From: Pseudomonadota bacterium
Lineage (GTDB): Bacteria > Myxococcota_A > Polyangia > Haliangiales > Haliangiaceae
Assembly: GCA_023428295.1 (NCBI GenBank)
Contig: JAEYYV010000174.1
Coordinates: 1-27,659 of the forward strand
Length of the DNA: 27,659 nucleotides
Reading direction: 5' to 3'
Below are positions 1-10,155 of this stretch, piece by piece. The first letter of the stretch is position 1, and every line of letters starts with the position of its first letter. The notes under the pieces were generated by a model, which was given only the letters and a program-made list of their open reading frames with translations, made no database searches and was not told the origin of the DNA. A program made the position numbers and the translations under genes.

Positions 1-1297
1 AGCGCTGCGCGAGGGGATGCTCGAGGCCGGCGCGAGCGCCGCCTGCATAGGAGGACAGGCCGGTCTCGTGCGCGTAGCGACGCAGCCACGCATCGGCGCG
101 CCAGCGAGTCGTGCCCTCGCGCCAGTACGAGAGACGCGCGTCTTTGGTGGGCTCGATCGAGAACACGTTGAAGATCGAGTCACCATCGAACGTGGGCAGG
201 AAGTAGCCGATGGAGGGTTCGAGCGTGTGCGAGCCGCGAACGAGGCGCACGCCGGCATCGACGCGATCGAGCGCGGCGTGGAGGAGCGAGACGCGCGCGT
301 TGGCGTACGGCTCGACCGCGAGCGCGCTCGTGCGCACGCGGCCGTGCACGCGCGCGTAGATGCGCTCCTCGTTGACGCCGCTGTCCGGCGCTTGCCCGAG
401 CTCGTTCGGGTACAGACCGCGATCGATCTCGTCGAGCCGATCGGCGGGACCGATGAGGCCGAACGTGTTGGACCACGTGCGGCGGTAGCCGATCGCGGCG
501 CCGATGTCGCGCGTGTTGGCGGTGGAGACCTCGACGCCGATCGTCGGCTGGCGCATCGTGCGCTGCGGGCAGTACTCGTAGTCGCTCGAGAGGCGCTTGT
601 TGGTGATCGTGCGATCGCGATCGACGAGCTGCCACGTGCCCGCGCCCGGCGTCGCTGCCTCGACGTACTCGGTGCAGCCCGCGCCCGTGGTGCCATCCAG
701 TTCGAGCTCGGCCATGCCCATCGGCGAGTCCGCGCGAACGCGCAGACCGCCATCGGCTGCGATGGCGAGGGGCACGCCGGGAAGCTCGTACCGAATCGCA
801 GCACCATCGACGCCGAGCGATTGCCAGCCATCATCCGCGAGCATGCGGCCGAGCTTGATGCTCACGCGATCGTCGGCGAGCCCGTCGAGCGAGACGTGGC
901 CATAGGCGAGATCGAGTCCCGCGACGGACTCCGCGAGCTCGGGAATGACGTCGATCGCGTCGCGCCGCGTGACCGGCGACAGCGAGATGCGGCCGCTCGT
1001 GAACGTGCCGAAGTCGTGATCGACGCGCAGGTAGCTCTGCCACGAGATGCGCAGCCCGCGATCGGGCACGCGGGACTCTCGGCGCGAGCGTGAGAGATCG
1101 CCGATGTCGTCGATGCGCAGCGCGAGCGTCTGCGTGTAGCGCCGACGCCCCATGAACAGGTCGGGCCCGACGAGCCGGTACTGCCGCAGCTGATAGACCT
1201 GCCCGATCGATTGCGTGCGCAACCAGAACTCGTACGCGTCGGCGGGGGTCGCACTGACCGCGCACAGTGCGATCGCAGCGACGACGGCCCTGCGCAT
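1..1297 (-). CDS. Exported beta-barrel-like protein of unknown function (3' end beyond window)
   Basis: An open frame of 432 codons reads without a stop from an ATG at 1297 to the left edge of the window, so the C-terminus is missing. The product starts with a clear signal peptide (MRRAVVAAIALCAVSATPADA, about 21 residues, AxA-type cleavage). The mature part has short alternating hydrophobic/polar segments rich in Tyr, Trp, Arg and Gly (for example YRRTWSNTFGLIG, VEPYANARVSLLHAALDRVDAGVRLV), which resembles strands of an outer-membrane beta-barrel. I do not recognise a named family. It lies 18 bases after the stop of the Kelch-like gene on the same strand, so the two are probably cotranscribed. 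Secretion is well supported; outer-membrane location is an inference from composition. Confidence 0.75.
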   Translation of the reverse strand, partial: MRRAVVAAIALCAVSATPADAYEFWLRTQSIGQVYQLRQYRLVGPDLFMGRRRYTQTLALRIDDIGDLSRSRRESRVPDRGLRISWQSYLRVDHDFGTFTSGRISLSPVTRRDAIDVIPELAESVAGLDLAYGHVSLDGLADDRVSIKLGRMLADDGWQSLGVDGAAIRYELPGVPLAIAADGGLRVRADSPMGMAELELDGTTGAGCTEYVEAATPGAGTWQLVDRDRTITNKRLSSDYEYCPQRTMRQPTIGVEVSTANTRDIGAAIGYRRTWSNTFGLIGPADRLDEIDRGLYPNELGQAPDSGVNEERIYARVHGRVRTSALAVEPYANARVSLLHAALDRVDAGVRLVRGSHTLEPSIGYFLPTFDGDSIFNVFSIEPTKDARLSYWREGTTRWRADAWLRRYAHETGLSSYAGGARAGLEHPLAQR

Positions 1298-1315
1298 CGG
1301 CGCCACGGTATCACG

Positions 1316-3247
1316 TCATCGAGTGACGGTGACTCTGGCGACGGTCACCGATGAATTCGCGAGCGCCGCCACGCCCCACGCGCCGCGCACGGATGCATCG
1401 ACCTCGCAGCTGGCCAGCACCGTGCTCTCGACGGACAAGCGCGCCGCTCCGCCCGTGATCTCGAGGCGCGCGGTCGTGTTCAGGTCCGTGCGCAACAGCG
1501 GCGGTGCCTCGCGACCGCTGCACAAGACCTGCCGCTGCGCGCCGTCGAGGCGCACGATCCGCGCGGGCTGGCCCTCGGTGAGCTCACCGACGATCGCCCT
1601 CCCCGGCCCCGTCTGCTGTCCGATCAGCGCCATCCCTCCCGCGAGCACGCGCACGGACGCCGTGATCGATCCCGAGGCGCGGCGCGGTCCTCCCACGATC
1701 GCGCGCGCCATCGCGTCGCCCCCGACGAGCGTCCACGTGGGCGGGCCGAGGGTGCGCACCACCGTCGACGGATCCTCGGGTGTCAGCACGCCGGTCCCTT
1801 CGTCGAGCGGCAAGACGTTCATCGAGCCGATCGCCGGCCCCACGAGCGACGGCCGGTAGATCCACGCGCTCGTCGAGGCGGCGCCGCCGATCGGACTCCC
1901 GAGGACAAAGATCGAACCATCGGCGAGCCGGAGCAGCGTGGGCGCGACGAGAGCGCCCGGCGAATCACCGGCGGGTGTGACGGTCTGCCAGCGATCGGTC
2001 GTGGGGTCATAGAGCATCACGTCGCCTGTGGGATCGCCCCCGACGCCGAGCACGCGACCATCCTCGAGGCCGACGAGCCGCGCACCGTCGCGCACGAACG
2101 CCGCGGTGATCGGACGCGCATTCGCCTGCCCCGGCACGATCACCGACGCGACGCCGGTGGCGGGCACGCTGCCGTCGAGCGCGAACGCGGTGATGACACC
2201 GCCGCCATCGAGCTGCGCGGCCTGTGCATGAACGTTGGACAGCGCGTAGCCGTCCATGCCGCCGCCGACGAGGATCGCATCGGCGCTCGTCGGTTCCGCG
2301 AGCACGGGAGGTTGGCCGCCCGCGATGACGAAGTTGCGCTGACCGTCGCGTCCGACGCCGATATCGAAGACCGCTGCGCCGAGCCGGCTGATGCGCAGCG
2401 TCGGTCCTGGCTCGGGATCGAGGGTGTTGGCGAGATCGTAGATCTTCGACGAGCGCCGTGGCTCCGCGGCCGGACACTCCGCGCCTGCGAGCATCGGGCA
2501 TCCGCCGGCGAGCAGCACGTGATCCTCGTCGAGTGCGATCGACGCGTGGTACGCGCGGCCCTCGATGCCGCCGGACGAGACAAACGTGCGCGTCGCGGGA
2601 TCGAAGATCGCGATCTGCTGGAACGCGCCACCGCTCATCGCCACACGACCGTCCGGAAGCGAGGCGAGCGACACGCCCGCGAAGCCCGCGGCGTTCTCGG
2701 GATCGTCGAACAGATCCGGAATCGCGACGGGCAAGAACGTCGACGTCCGCGGATCGTAGAACTCTGCCGACGCGGTCCACGCGCCGTTCTCGTCGCGTCC
2801 CCCGACGACGAGGACGCCATCGCCCGCGCGCGCCACCGCCGGTGCGATGCGCGGCACGCTCATCGAACCCACCGTCGGGCAGAACCCGTTCGGCGGTGCG
2901 AGGAAGATCGGCAACGTGGCCCCGTCGTCGAGCGCGAGAAACTCGAAGGGTGCGGTCTTGCCGGCCGCCCCGATCTCGCCTGCGCCGACCTCGACCTCGA
3001 TCGAGAGCTGCTCGGTGTCCGCGGGAAAGTCCGCGATATCGATCCCCTCGTCGGGCGCGACCGACACGCGCTTCTCCGCTGCGCCGTACGCCGTGATGCG
3101 CACGTTGCGAGCGCCCGAAGGTCGTCCGCACGGGTTGTCGACGGGCGATAGCGTCACGCGCGCCGCATCCTCGCCGCACGCGGGTGCGCTAGCCGCACTG
3201 CTCGCGATCACGAGCGCGAGAGCGAGATCCGGTGCACGACGAGGCAT
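1316..3247 (-). CDS. Exported Kelch-like repeat protein (putative lipoprotein)
   Basis: 643 residues. The ATG at 3247 is chosen because it places a hydrophobic signal sequence (LALALVIASSAASAPAC) at the N-terminus; the open frame extends 31 codons upstream but that part lies over the divergent promoter and the kinase start. Cys24 after SAPA could be a lipidation site, though the lipobox is imperfect. The body carries repeated Kelch/galactose-oxidase-like units: a glycine pair after hydrophobic residues (VLVVGG, VLLAGG, FVIAGG, VLGVGG), each followed by a segment such as AEFYDPRTSTF or VMLYDPTTDRW, consistent with a beta-propeller. Such proteins are common in myxobacteria but their roles are mostly unknown. 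The start is 28 bases from the divergent kinase gene, and a GGAG lies a few bases before the ATG. Confidence 0.8.
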   Translation of the reverse strand: MPRRAPDLALALVIASSAASAPACGEDAARVTLSPVDNPCGRPSGARNVRITAYGAAEKRVSVAPDEGIDIADFPADTEQLSIEVEVGAGEIGAAGKTAPFEFLALDDGATLPIFLAPPNGFCPTVGSMSVPRIAPAVARAGDGVLVVGGRDENGAWTASAEFYDPRTSTFLPVAIPDLFDDPENAAGFAGVSLASLPDGRVAMSGGAFQQIAIFDPATRTFVSSGGIEGRAYHASIALDEDHVLLAGGCPMLAGAECPAAEPRRSSKIYDLANTLDPEPGPTLRISRLGAAVFDIGVGRDGQRNFVIAGGQPPVLAEPTSADAILVGGGMDGYALSNVHAQAAQLDGGGVITAFALDGSVPATGVASVIVPGQANARPITAAFVRDGARLVGLEDGRVLGVGGDPTGDVMLYDPTTDRWQTVTPAGDSPGALVAPTLLRLADGSIFVLGSPIGGAASTSAWIYRPSLVGPAIGSMNVLPLDEGTGVLTPEDPSTVVRTLGPPTWTLVGGDAMARAIVGGPRRASGSITASVRVLAGGMALIGQQTGPGRAIVGELTEGQPARIVRLDGAQRQVLCSGREAPPLLRTDLNTTARLEITGGAARLSVESTVLASCEVDASVRGAWGVAALANSSVTVARVTVTR

Positions 3248-3258
3248 CACCACTCCGC

Positions 3259-3266
3259 ATGATACT
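3259..3266. promoter_or_regulatory. Shared -10-like element between divergent genes
   Basis: ATGATACT reads GATACT toward the kinase gene (ATG nine bases further on) and TATCAT toward the Kelch-like gene (ATG eleven bases further on). The whole intergenic gap is only 28 bases, so both transcripts would have leaders of a few bases at most. Inference from sequence only. Confidence 0.4.
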
Positions 3267-3275
3267 CTCGCGGCG

Positions 3276-5294
<2,019 letters not shown>

Positions 5295-5311
5295 CGCGCC
5301 GACGAGACGCG

Positions 5312-6535
5312 CTACGGCTGGAGCGGCGGCACGGTCACCACGGGCGGCGGCGGCGATGCCGACAGCGCGACGATCGTCAGCACGACGCCCGTGACCACGA
5401 GCGCGCCTACGCCGGTCCACAGGATCGGGCTGCGGCACCACTCGCATCGATCGTCGACGCGCCCGCCTCGGTCTCCGAGCACCGTCGGCGGATAGCGCAG
5501 ATCACCGACGAGCACTGCCTGCCACGCGGACGCTGCTGCGCTCGCGAGGCCTGCGCGATCGGTGTACCCGATCTCGACGACCGCGCTGCACCGAGCGGGG
5601 ACCGCGCCCGAGCAGCGCTGCACGAGGAGCGTCGGGCCACCGCGCCGGATCGTGTCGGCGACGAGCACGACCTCGTCGAGATCTGCGTAGCGAAGCGTCG
5701 CGTCCACGAGCTGCTGTGCGAACCCGTCCGGCAACCCGAGCAGCGATCCCCCGAGGCGCGTTGCTTCTTCGTCGGGCTCGAGCTGCACGTCGATGCGGTC
5801 GGCGTCGGGCGTGATGCCCTGCACCGCGGGCCGGTGCTCGGGTGCGCGCGCGACGACGAGGTGCTGGCCGCGCGTGACCTGCACGTCGAGCGGCGAGACG
5901 CCGACATCGCGGCCGTCGATGCGGATGCGCGCGCCGGGCGGCGTGGTCACGATGCGTACGGTGTGCAGCGCGACGGGAGCTGCGCGCGCCGCGTCGACGA
6001 CGGCGACGAGATCCGGCGAGAACTCCGCGGTGGTGATCGGGCGATCGGGGTCGAGCGCGAGAGCGAGCGAGAGGACGACGTGCGCTTCGTCGCGACGGCC
6101 GAGCTGCGAGAGCACCATGCCGAGACGGAGCGCGGCGTCCGCGTACAGCTCCGCGCCACCCGGCAACGCGACGAGCGGCTCGGCCGCCGTGCGTGCGGCG
6201 ACCAGCGCGTCGCGTGCTTGCTCGACGGCGACGCGCTGGTAGTTGCGCCAGCCCGCATCGATCTGCGTGCGCACGCGACGAAACGCCGCGAGCGTCTCGA
6301 CGGGTACGGCGCCAGCGACCACCGCTGCGCGTGCATCTGCCACCGCGTCCACCACGATGCGCTCGGAGCGCCCCGCCATGGCGCCCTGCATCGCAGCGGC
6401 GACCGCGCCGCGGGCGTGTGAGTCGCGGCTCGTCGCGATGATGCCGGCGCCGTCCGCTCCCGCCTCGCGCGGGATCGTGATCGCGCCCGCGATCAGCGCG
6501 CACGACACCGGCCACCCGGCGATTCGAAACCTCAC
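5312..6535 (-). CDS. PEGA-domain membrane-anchored protein
   Basis: 407 residues from a GTG at 6535. This start gives a signal-like N-terminus (VRFRIAGWPVSCALIAGAITIP) and sits seven bases from a TATACT element. Residues 80-185 are helical and Ala-rich with a TPR-like pattern (ELYADAALRLGMVLSQLGRRDEAHVVLSLALALDP). A PEGA domain follows at about 190-255 (VRIVTTPPGARIRIDGRDVGVSPLDVQVTRGQHLVVARAP). A second folded region spans 265-350, then a Cys-containing hinge (DDRCEWCR), a membrane helix at about 371-392 and a short proline-rich tail. PEGA domains are extracytoplasmic beta modules often linked to cell-surface polysaccharide or kinase systems in this lineage. The gene converges on the PEGA-tailed kinase with 17 bases between stops. 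Function unknown. Confidence 0.82.
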   Translation of the reverse strand: MRFRIAGWPVSCALIAGAITIPREAGADGAGIIATSRDSHARGAVAAAMQGAMAGRSERIVVDAVADARAAVVAGAVPVETLAAFRRVRTQIDAGWRNYQRVAVEQARDALVAARTAAEPLVALPGGAELYADAALRLGMVLSQLGRRDEAHVVLSLALALDPDRPITTAEFSPDLVAVVDAARAAPVALHTVRIVTTPPGARIRIDGRDVGVSPLDVQVTRGQHLVVARAPEHRPAVQGITPDADRIDVQLEPDEEATRLGGSLLGLPDGFAQQLVDATLRYADLDEVVLVADTIRRGGPTLLVQRCSGAVPARCSAVVEIGYTDRAGLASAAASAWQAVLVGDLRYPPTVLGDRGGRVDDRCEWCRSPILWTGVGALVVTGVVLTIVALSASPPPPVVTVPPLQP

Positions 6536-6542
6536 GCGCTCC

Positions 6543-6550
6543 AGTATACT
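6543..6550. promoter_or_regulatory. Palindromic bidirectional -10 element
   Basis: AGTATACT is a perfect palindrome and presents TATACT (5 of 6 to TATAAT) in both directions. The plus-strand ATG (6557) is six bases beyond it and the minus-strand GTG (6535) seven bases beyond it. If transcription starts the usual seven bases past each hexamer, both mRNAs begin at or within a base of the start codon. No Shine-Dalgarno site is visible for either gene. Pattern-based inference. Confidence 0.55.
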
Positions 6551-6556
6551 CGCGGC

Positions 6557-6805
6557 ATGTCTTTTCCTTGGTTGGAGCGCACACCAGCGCGCACCGGTGG
6601 TGCCGACAAGCGTGCGGCCGTCGCCGCGTCCGAGCTCGCCGATCGCGCCGCCCTGCTCTATCGCCTCGGGTTCTCCGAGCAAGACGCCACGAAGCGCCTC
6701 GTCGCTCGCATCGCCTGGGAGCTCGAGGGGGCGCGCCCCGACTCGCTGAACGACGCGGCCGTCGGCAAGATCGTTCGCGATACCTACGCGCGTAAGCCAC
6801 GCTGA
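6557..6805 (+). CDS. Small helical protein of unknown function
   Basis: 82 residues from an ATG placed exactly where a leaderless transcript from the TATACT at 6545-6550 would begin. The product is soluble and mostly alpha-helical (DKRAAVAASELADRAALLYRLGFSEQDATKRLVARIAWELEG), with an even charge distribution and no signal peptide, Cys or metal motif. The phrase LYRLGFSEQDATKRLVARIAWE suggests a compact helical bundle. I do not recognise a family. It is five bases upstream of the lipoprotein gene and probably cotranscribed with it. GC-rich third positions and the precise promoter placement support a real gene rather than a chance frame. Confidence 0.75.
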   Translation: MSFPWLERTPARTGGADKRAAVAASELADRAALLYRLGFSEQDATKRLVARIAWELEGARPDSLNDAAVGKIVRDTYARKPR

Positions 6806-6810
6806 GCACG

Positions 6811-7749
6811 ATGCGCCGCATCGCTTCGTTTGCGCTCTTGCTCGCGGCGTGTAAGTCGCCGAGCAAGTCGTCGCATACGAAGACGACGCCAGCGTCCGAG
6901 AAGCCGTTCGCACTCTCCGAGGTGGTCGGCACCTGGGGCTGGCTGTTGCGCACCACCAGCGACGGGACGACGCGCATCGAGAGTGAAGAATGGCGCTTCC
7001 GCCCGAGCACCTCGCCCACACAGCTCGAGGGCCGTTACGTGCGCATCGTCGAGGTTCGCTCCGACGACGGAGTTCCGTTCCACTGCAACCAGCGCCCGTG
7101 GTACCGCCAGCGCGCGGTGTTCGAGGTGATCGCCGTGCCAACGACAGACACGAAGCTCGGTGGCTTCACGGTCACCGAGACCGAGTTTCGCGTCGAGCCG
7201 AGTCCGTGCGATCACGACTTTCGCCACCTCGGCACGTACACGGGCGAGCTCGTCGGCGATCAGCTGCGGCTCGCGTGGGAAGGCGGCACGCAATCGCTGC
7301 TCCACACGGACAGCGCGACGCCCGAGCTCGCCCCGGATCCGTGGGCGAATGATCCGCCGCTCGCCGGCAGCTGGCGATGGAACGCGTCGAGCTACGACGA
7401 CGACGGCAACATCCACGACGAGACCGAGTGGTGGGAGCTCACGCGCCGCACGGACACGCAGATCGACGGCACGTATCGCCGTCGCGTGACGGTCCGGTCG
7501 CCGGACGGTCGCAACATCGCGTGCGCGAGCTCACCGGCCTGGACCTTCGACGATGCGTACATCCTCGACGGCCAACGCGAGGAAGAGCACTGGCACTTCT
7601 ACGAGCGCGCCGTGGATCCCGGCGACCATCCGTGTCTTCGCCTCACACCGCGGCGCGCGCTCGACGAGGCCACGGCCGAGCAGCGCGGCGAAGCGCTGGT
7701 GCTCGAGTGGCGCGGCAAGCGCCGCCAGGTGCTCTACCGGCCCGACTGA
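6811..7749 (+). CDS. Lipoprotein with two copies of one beta-rich domain
   Basis: 312 residues. MRRIASFALLLAAC is a canonical lipoprotein signal (lipobox LAAC, lipidated Cys14), followed by a Ser/Lys/Thr-rich tether. The mature part is an internal duplication. Residues about 40-110 (GTWGWLLRTTSDG...EEWRFRPSTSPTQLEGRYVRIVEVRSDDG) align almost without gaps to about 184-255 (GSWRWNASSYDDDG...EWWELTRRTDTQIDGTYRRRVTVRSPDG). Each copy begins with a G-x-W-x-W motif and has a conserved Cys shortly after the aligned strands (HCN and ACAS), reminiscent of lipocalin-like beta barrels. No family is recognised by eye. The ATG lies five bases after the preceding stop, and the last 16 bases overlap the convergent phosphorylase gene. 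Confidence 0.85.
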   Translation: MRRIASFALLLAACKSPSKSSHTKTTPASEKPFALSEVVGTWGWLLRTTSDGTTRIESEEWRFRPSTSPTQLEGRYVRIVEVRSDDGVPFHCNQRPWYRQRAVFEVIAVPTTDTKLGGFTVTETEFRVEPSPCDHDFRHLGTYTGELVGDQLRLAWEGGTQSLLHTDSATPELAPDPWANDPPLAGSWRWNASSYDDDGNIHDETEWWELTRRTDTQIDGTYRRRVTVRSPDGRNIACASSPAWTFDDAYILDGQREEEHWHFYERAVDPGDHPCLRLTPRRALDEATAEQRGEALVLEWRGKRRQVLYRPD

Positions 7750-9383
7750 GCGGACGGCGTGTACACCTTGTGCACGTAGTCCTCGACCATGCGGTCCGAG
7801 GAGAACTTCCACTGCGACATCGCGATGCTCGCACGCATGATGCGGATCCACGCGGGGCGATCGCCGTACACGGGAAGCACCTCGCGCTCGAGCACATGAT
7901 AGAGCAGCTCGCGATCGCGCTTGTCGACGCGGAGCGCGTCCTTCTCGTCGAACGCGTCGTCCTTTGGATCCGGATCGCCGATCTTCCATCCGGTCACGCC
8001 GTGCTCGCAGCCCTCGGGCCACCAACCGTCGAGGATCGACAGGTTCGGCACGCCGTTCATCGCGGCCTTCATGCCGCTCGTGCCCGACGCTTCGAGCGGA
8101 CGGCGCGGGTTATTGAGCCACACGTCGGAGCCGCGCGTCAGCATCGCGCCGAGCCGCATGTCGTAGTTCTCGAGGAACACGACCTGCGCGGGGTGCTTCT
8201 TCGACGCGTCGATGAGCTTACCGATCAGCGCCTTGCCGGCCTGATCGCGCGGGTGCGCTTTGCCCGCGTAGACGATCTGCACGCCCGCGTCGAACAAGCG
8301 CTTCAGCGACTTCTCGTCGGAGATGACGAGGTCCGCGCGCTTGTACGTGGCAGCGCGACGCGCGAAGCCGAGGAGCAACTTGTCCTCCTGCAGCTCGAAG
8401 CGCGTGCGCCGCGCGATCTCGGTGATGAGCTCGCCCTTCATCGCTTGGTGCGCCGCCCACAGCTCGTTGTCCTGCGTGTCCTTGGGCTTGTCGGGAACGA
8501 GCGCCGCTCGAATACGCGCGTCCTGCCACGTCGGCTGGTGCACGCCGTTCGTGATGCTGATGATCGGCGCCGCGCCCTCGACATCCTTCCACATCTCGCG
8601 CGCGGTCTCGCCGTGAAGCTCGGCCACCCCGTTCGCGAGGCGCGCCATGCGTAGGCCCGCGACCGTCATCGAGAACGGATCGCCGCCGATCGACTCGAGC
8701 TCCTCGTCGGAGAAGCCGCAGTCCGCGTCCATGCGCCGCAGCAGCGCGAGGTCGTGCACCTCGTTGCCCGCGGGCACCGGCGTGTGCGTGGTGAACACGA
8801 CGTGCGGTCGCAGGCGCGCGAGCTTGTCGGCGAGCGTCGTGCCGCCGTAGCGGTTCTGCCGCAACAGCTCGAGCCCTGCGAACACCGCGTGGCCTTCATT
8901 GAAGTGATAGACGTCGGGCGATAGGCCGAGCGCTGTCATGAGGCGCACGCCACCGACGCCGAGCACGATCTCCTGCGCGAGACGCTCCTCGGCACCACCG
9001 CCATAGAGGCGCTGCGTGATCCACTTGTCTTCCTCGCGCTCCGGCTCGAGCAAGTACAAGGTCGCCGACGTGAAGCGCTCGACCTTCCACACGCGCAGCG
9101 GGATCGACTTGTCGCGCACCATCACCTCGATGTGCACGTCGACCCGGCGCACCGCGTCGCGTGGCGTCTTCGGGTACTGGTCCTCGAGGCCGATGGGCCC
9201 GACGACCTGACGCGTGTAACCCTCGTCCCACAGAAGCCCGATGCCCGTGAGAGGAACCTGTAGGTCTCCGACGGACTTCATGTGGTCACCCGCGAGGATG
9301 CCCAGACCACCGGCGTAGATCGGGAAGGACGGATCGAGGCCGTACTCCATGCAGAAGTAGGCAACGGAAGGACAGGCTGGCAT
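7734..9383 (-). CDS. glgP: Alpha-glucan (glycogen/maltodextrin) phosphorylase, short form, GT35
   Basis: 549 residues from the ATG at 9383. The open frame continues upstream to 9545, but those 54 residues are not phosphorylase-like, whereas VAYFCMEYGLDPSFPIYAGGLGILAGDH is the usual opening of the short bacterial/archaeal phosphorylases. Visible family hallmarks are HFNEGHAVFAGLELL (161-174), FTTHTPVPAGNEVH (197-210), ITNGVHQPTW (277-286), GFARRAATYKRADL (339-352) and EASGTSGMKAAMNG, where Lys439 should carry pyridoxal phosphate. The enzyme releases glucose-1-phosphate from alpha-1,4-glucans in the cytoplasm. It lacks the extra N-terminal domain of the 700-850 residue relatives. Its 3' end overlaps the convergent lipoprotein gene by 16 bases. 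No clear ribosome site or near -10 element was seen at this start, so its exact position is less certain than elsewhere. Confidence 0.93.
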   Translation of the reverse strand: MPACPSVAYFCMEYGLDPSFPIYAGGLGILAGDHMKSVGDLQVPLTGIGLLWDEGYTRQVVGPIGLEDQYPKTPRDAVRRVDVHIEVMVRDKSIPLRVWKVERFTSATLYLLEPEREEDKWITQRLYGGGAEERLAQEIVLGVGGVRLMTALGLSPDVYHFNEGHAVFAGLELLRQNRYGGTTLADKLARLRPHVVFTTHTPVPAGNEVHDLALLRRMDADCGFSDEELESIGGDPFSMTVAGLRMARLANGVAELHGETAREMWKDVEGAAPIISITNGVHQPTWQDARIRAALVPDKPKDTQDNELWAAHQAMKGELITEIARRTRFELQEDKLLLGFARRAATYKRADLVISDEKSLKRLFDAGVQIVYAGKAHPRDQAGKALIGKLIDASKKHPAQVVFLENYDMRLGAMLTRGSDVWLNNPRRPLEASGTSGMKAAMNGVPNLSILDGWWPEGCEHGVTGWKIGDPDPKDDAFDEKDALRVDKRDRELLYHVLEREVLPVYGDRPAWIRIMRASIAMSQWKFSSDRMVEDYVHKVYTPSAQSGR

Positions 9384-9475
9384 TACACGAACGGTCCCGC
9401 ATTGCGCGTCACGGCTGCAAGGTCGGCGCGCCGGATCCTGCTGCAACTCCTCGTCGACGTTGCCAAAATCAACGC

Positions 9476-9496
9476 CGCGGCAGGTCGCCGCGTTTT
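9476..9496 (+). terminator. Intrinsic-terminator-like hairpin in a divergent intergenic region
   Basis: CGCGGC (9476-9481), five-base loop, GCCGCG (9487-9492), then TTTT. It lies between the phosphorylase start (9383, minus) and the Smr gene (9628, plus), where no transcript is expected to end, so it may be an attenuator or chance. Confidence 0.35.
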
Positions 9497-9627
9497 GCAA
9501 CACCGCCCCATTCGTGTGGGTGGCGAACGAACCTCGGGGGCGCACGTCTTACTAAGCGATGACCACTCTCGCGCGCCCGCGGACGATTTCTGGCGGTGCT
9601 CGCATCGAGCGAGTACACAATGGAGCA

Positions 9628-10155
9628 ATGGGTACCAAGCGCTCTCCTCGTGGCGTATCGCCCGAAGATCAAGCGCTCTTTCTCGAAGCGATCGGCGGCA
9701 CCACGCCGCTGCCCGGTCGTGACCGAGTGCCCGTTCCACCCAAGCCTGCGTCTGTCGTGAAAGTCGACGTGCTGCCTCCCGCGATCACGCTCGCGGTCGA
9801 AGGCGATGGCACGCGCTACACCGCGCGCGCGCCGGGCGTCTCCATCTCGCAGACCGCCGAGATGCGCGCTGGCAAGATTCGCCCGACCGCCACGCTCGAC
9901 CTGCACGGCGAGCGCGTCGATGCCGCGATCGCGAAGCTGCACGCGTTCCTCTCGGAGTCGCAGCGCACCGGTCATCGCTGCACGCTGATCGTGCATGGCA
10001 AAGGCACGCACTCCGAACACGGAGCGCCGTTGCGCGAGGCGGTACTCGCGGATCTGCTCGGACCCTGCTCCGGCTTCGTTCACGCACTCGCCACGGCCGC
10101 CCCGTCGGATGGCGGCGAAGGCGCCACCTACGTCATGCTGCGAGGTCGTAAGTGA
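9628..10155 (+). CDS. Smr-domain protein (putative nuclease)
   Basis: 175 residues from the ATG at 9628. An upstream in-frame ATG at 9559 is less likely because CACAAT (9616-9621) sits six bases before 9628, as for a leaderless start. The N-terminal half (1-85) is a Pro/Val-rich extension without known motifs. Residues 88-172 form a Smr domain: TATLDLHGERVDAAIAKLHAFL, LIVHGKGTHSEHGAPLREAV and the closing GGEGATYVMLR. The DLHG and HGKG motifs are the family's conserved residues. Stand-alone Smr proteins of this YdaL/SmrB-like layout act on DNA or on mRNA at stalled or collided ribosomes; which applies here cannot be told. Its stop overlaps the GTG of the next gene (GTGA at 10152), so the two are translationally coupled. 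Confidence 0.88.
   Translation: MGTKRSPRGVSPEDQALFLEAIGGTTPLPGRDRVPVPPKPASVVKVDVLPPAITLAVEGDGTRYTARAPGVSISQTAEMRAGKIRPTATLDLHGERVDAAIAKLHAFLSESQRTGHRCTLIVHGKGTHSEHGAPLREAVLADLLGPCSGFVHALATAAPSDGGEGATYVMLRGRK

Noticed and set aside
17..1093. Long plus-strand open frame of 358 codons opposite the beta-barrel-like gene
   Set aside because: It is antisense to a frame with a signal peptide and protein-like sequence; its product is Arg/Ala/Asp-rich low complexity, typical of shadow frames in GC-rich DNA.
9384..9545. N-terminal extension of the phosphorylase by 54 residues
   Set aside because: The extension lacks similarity to phosphorylases, contains the terminator-like hairpin and has atypical composition; the family normally starts near VAYFxMEYGL.
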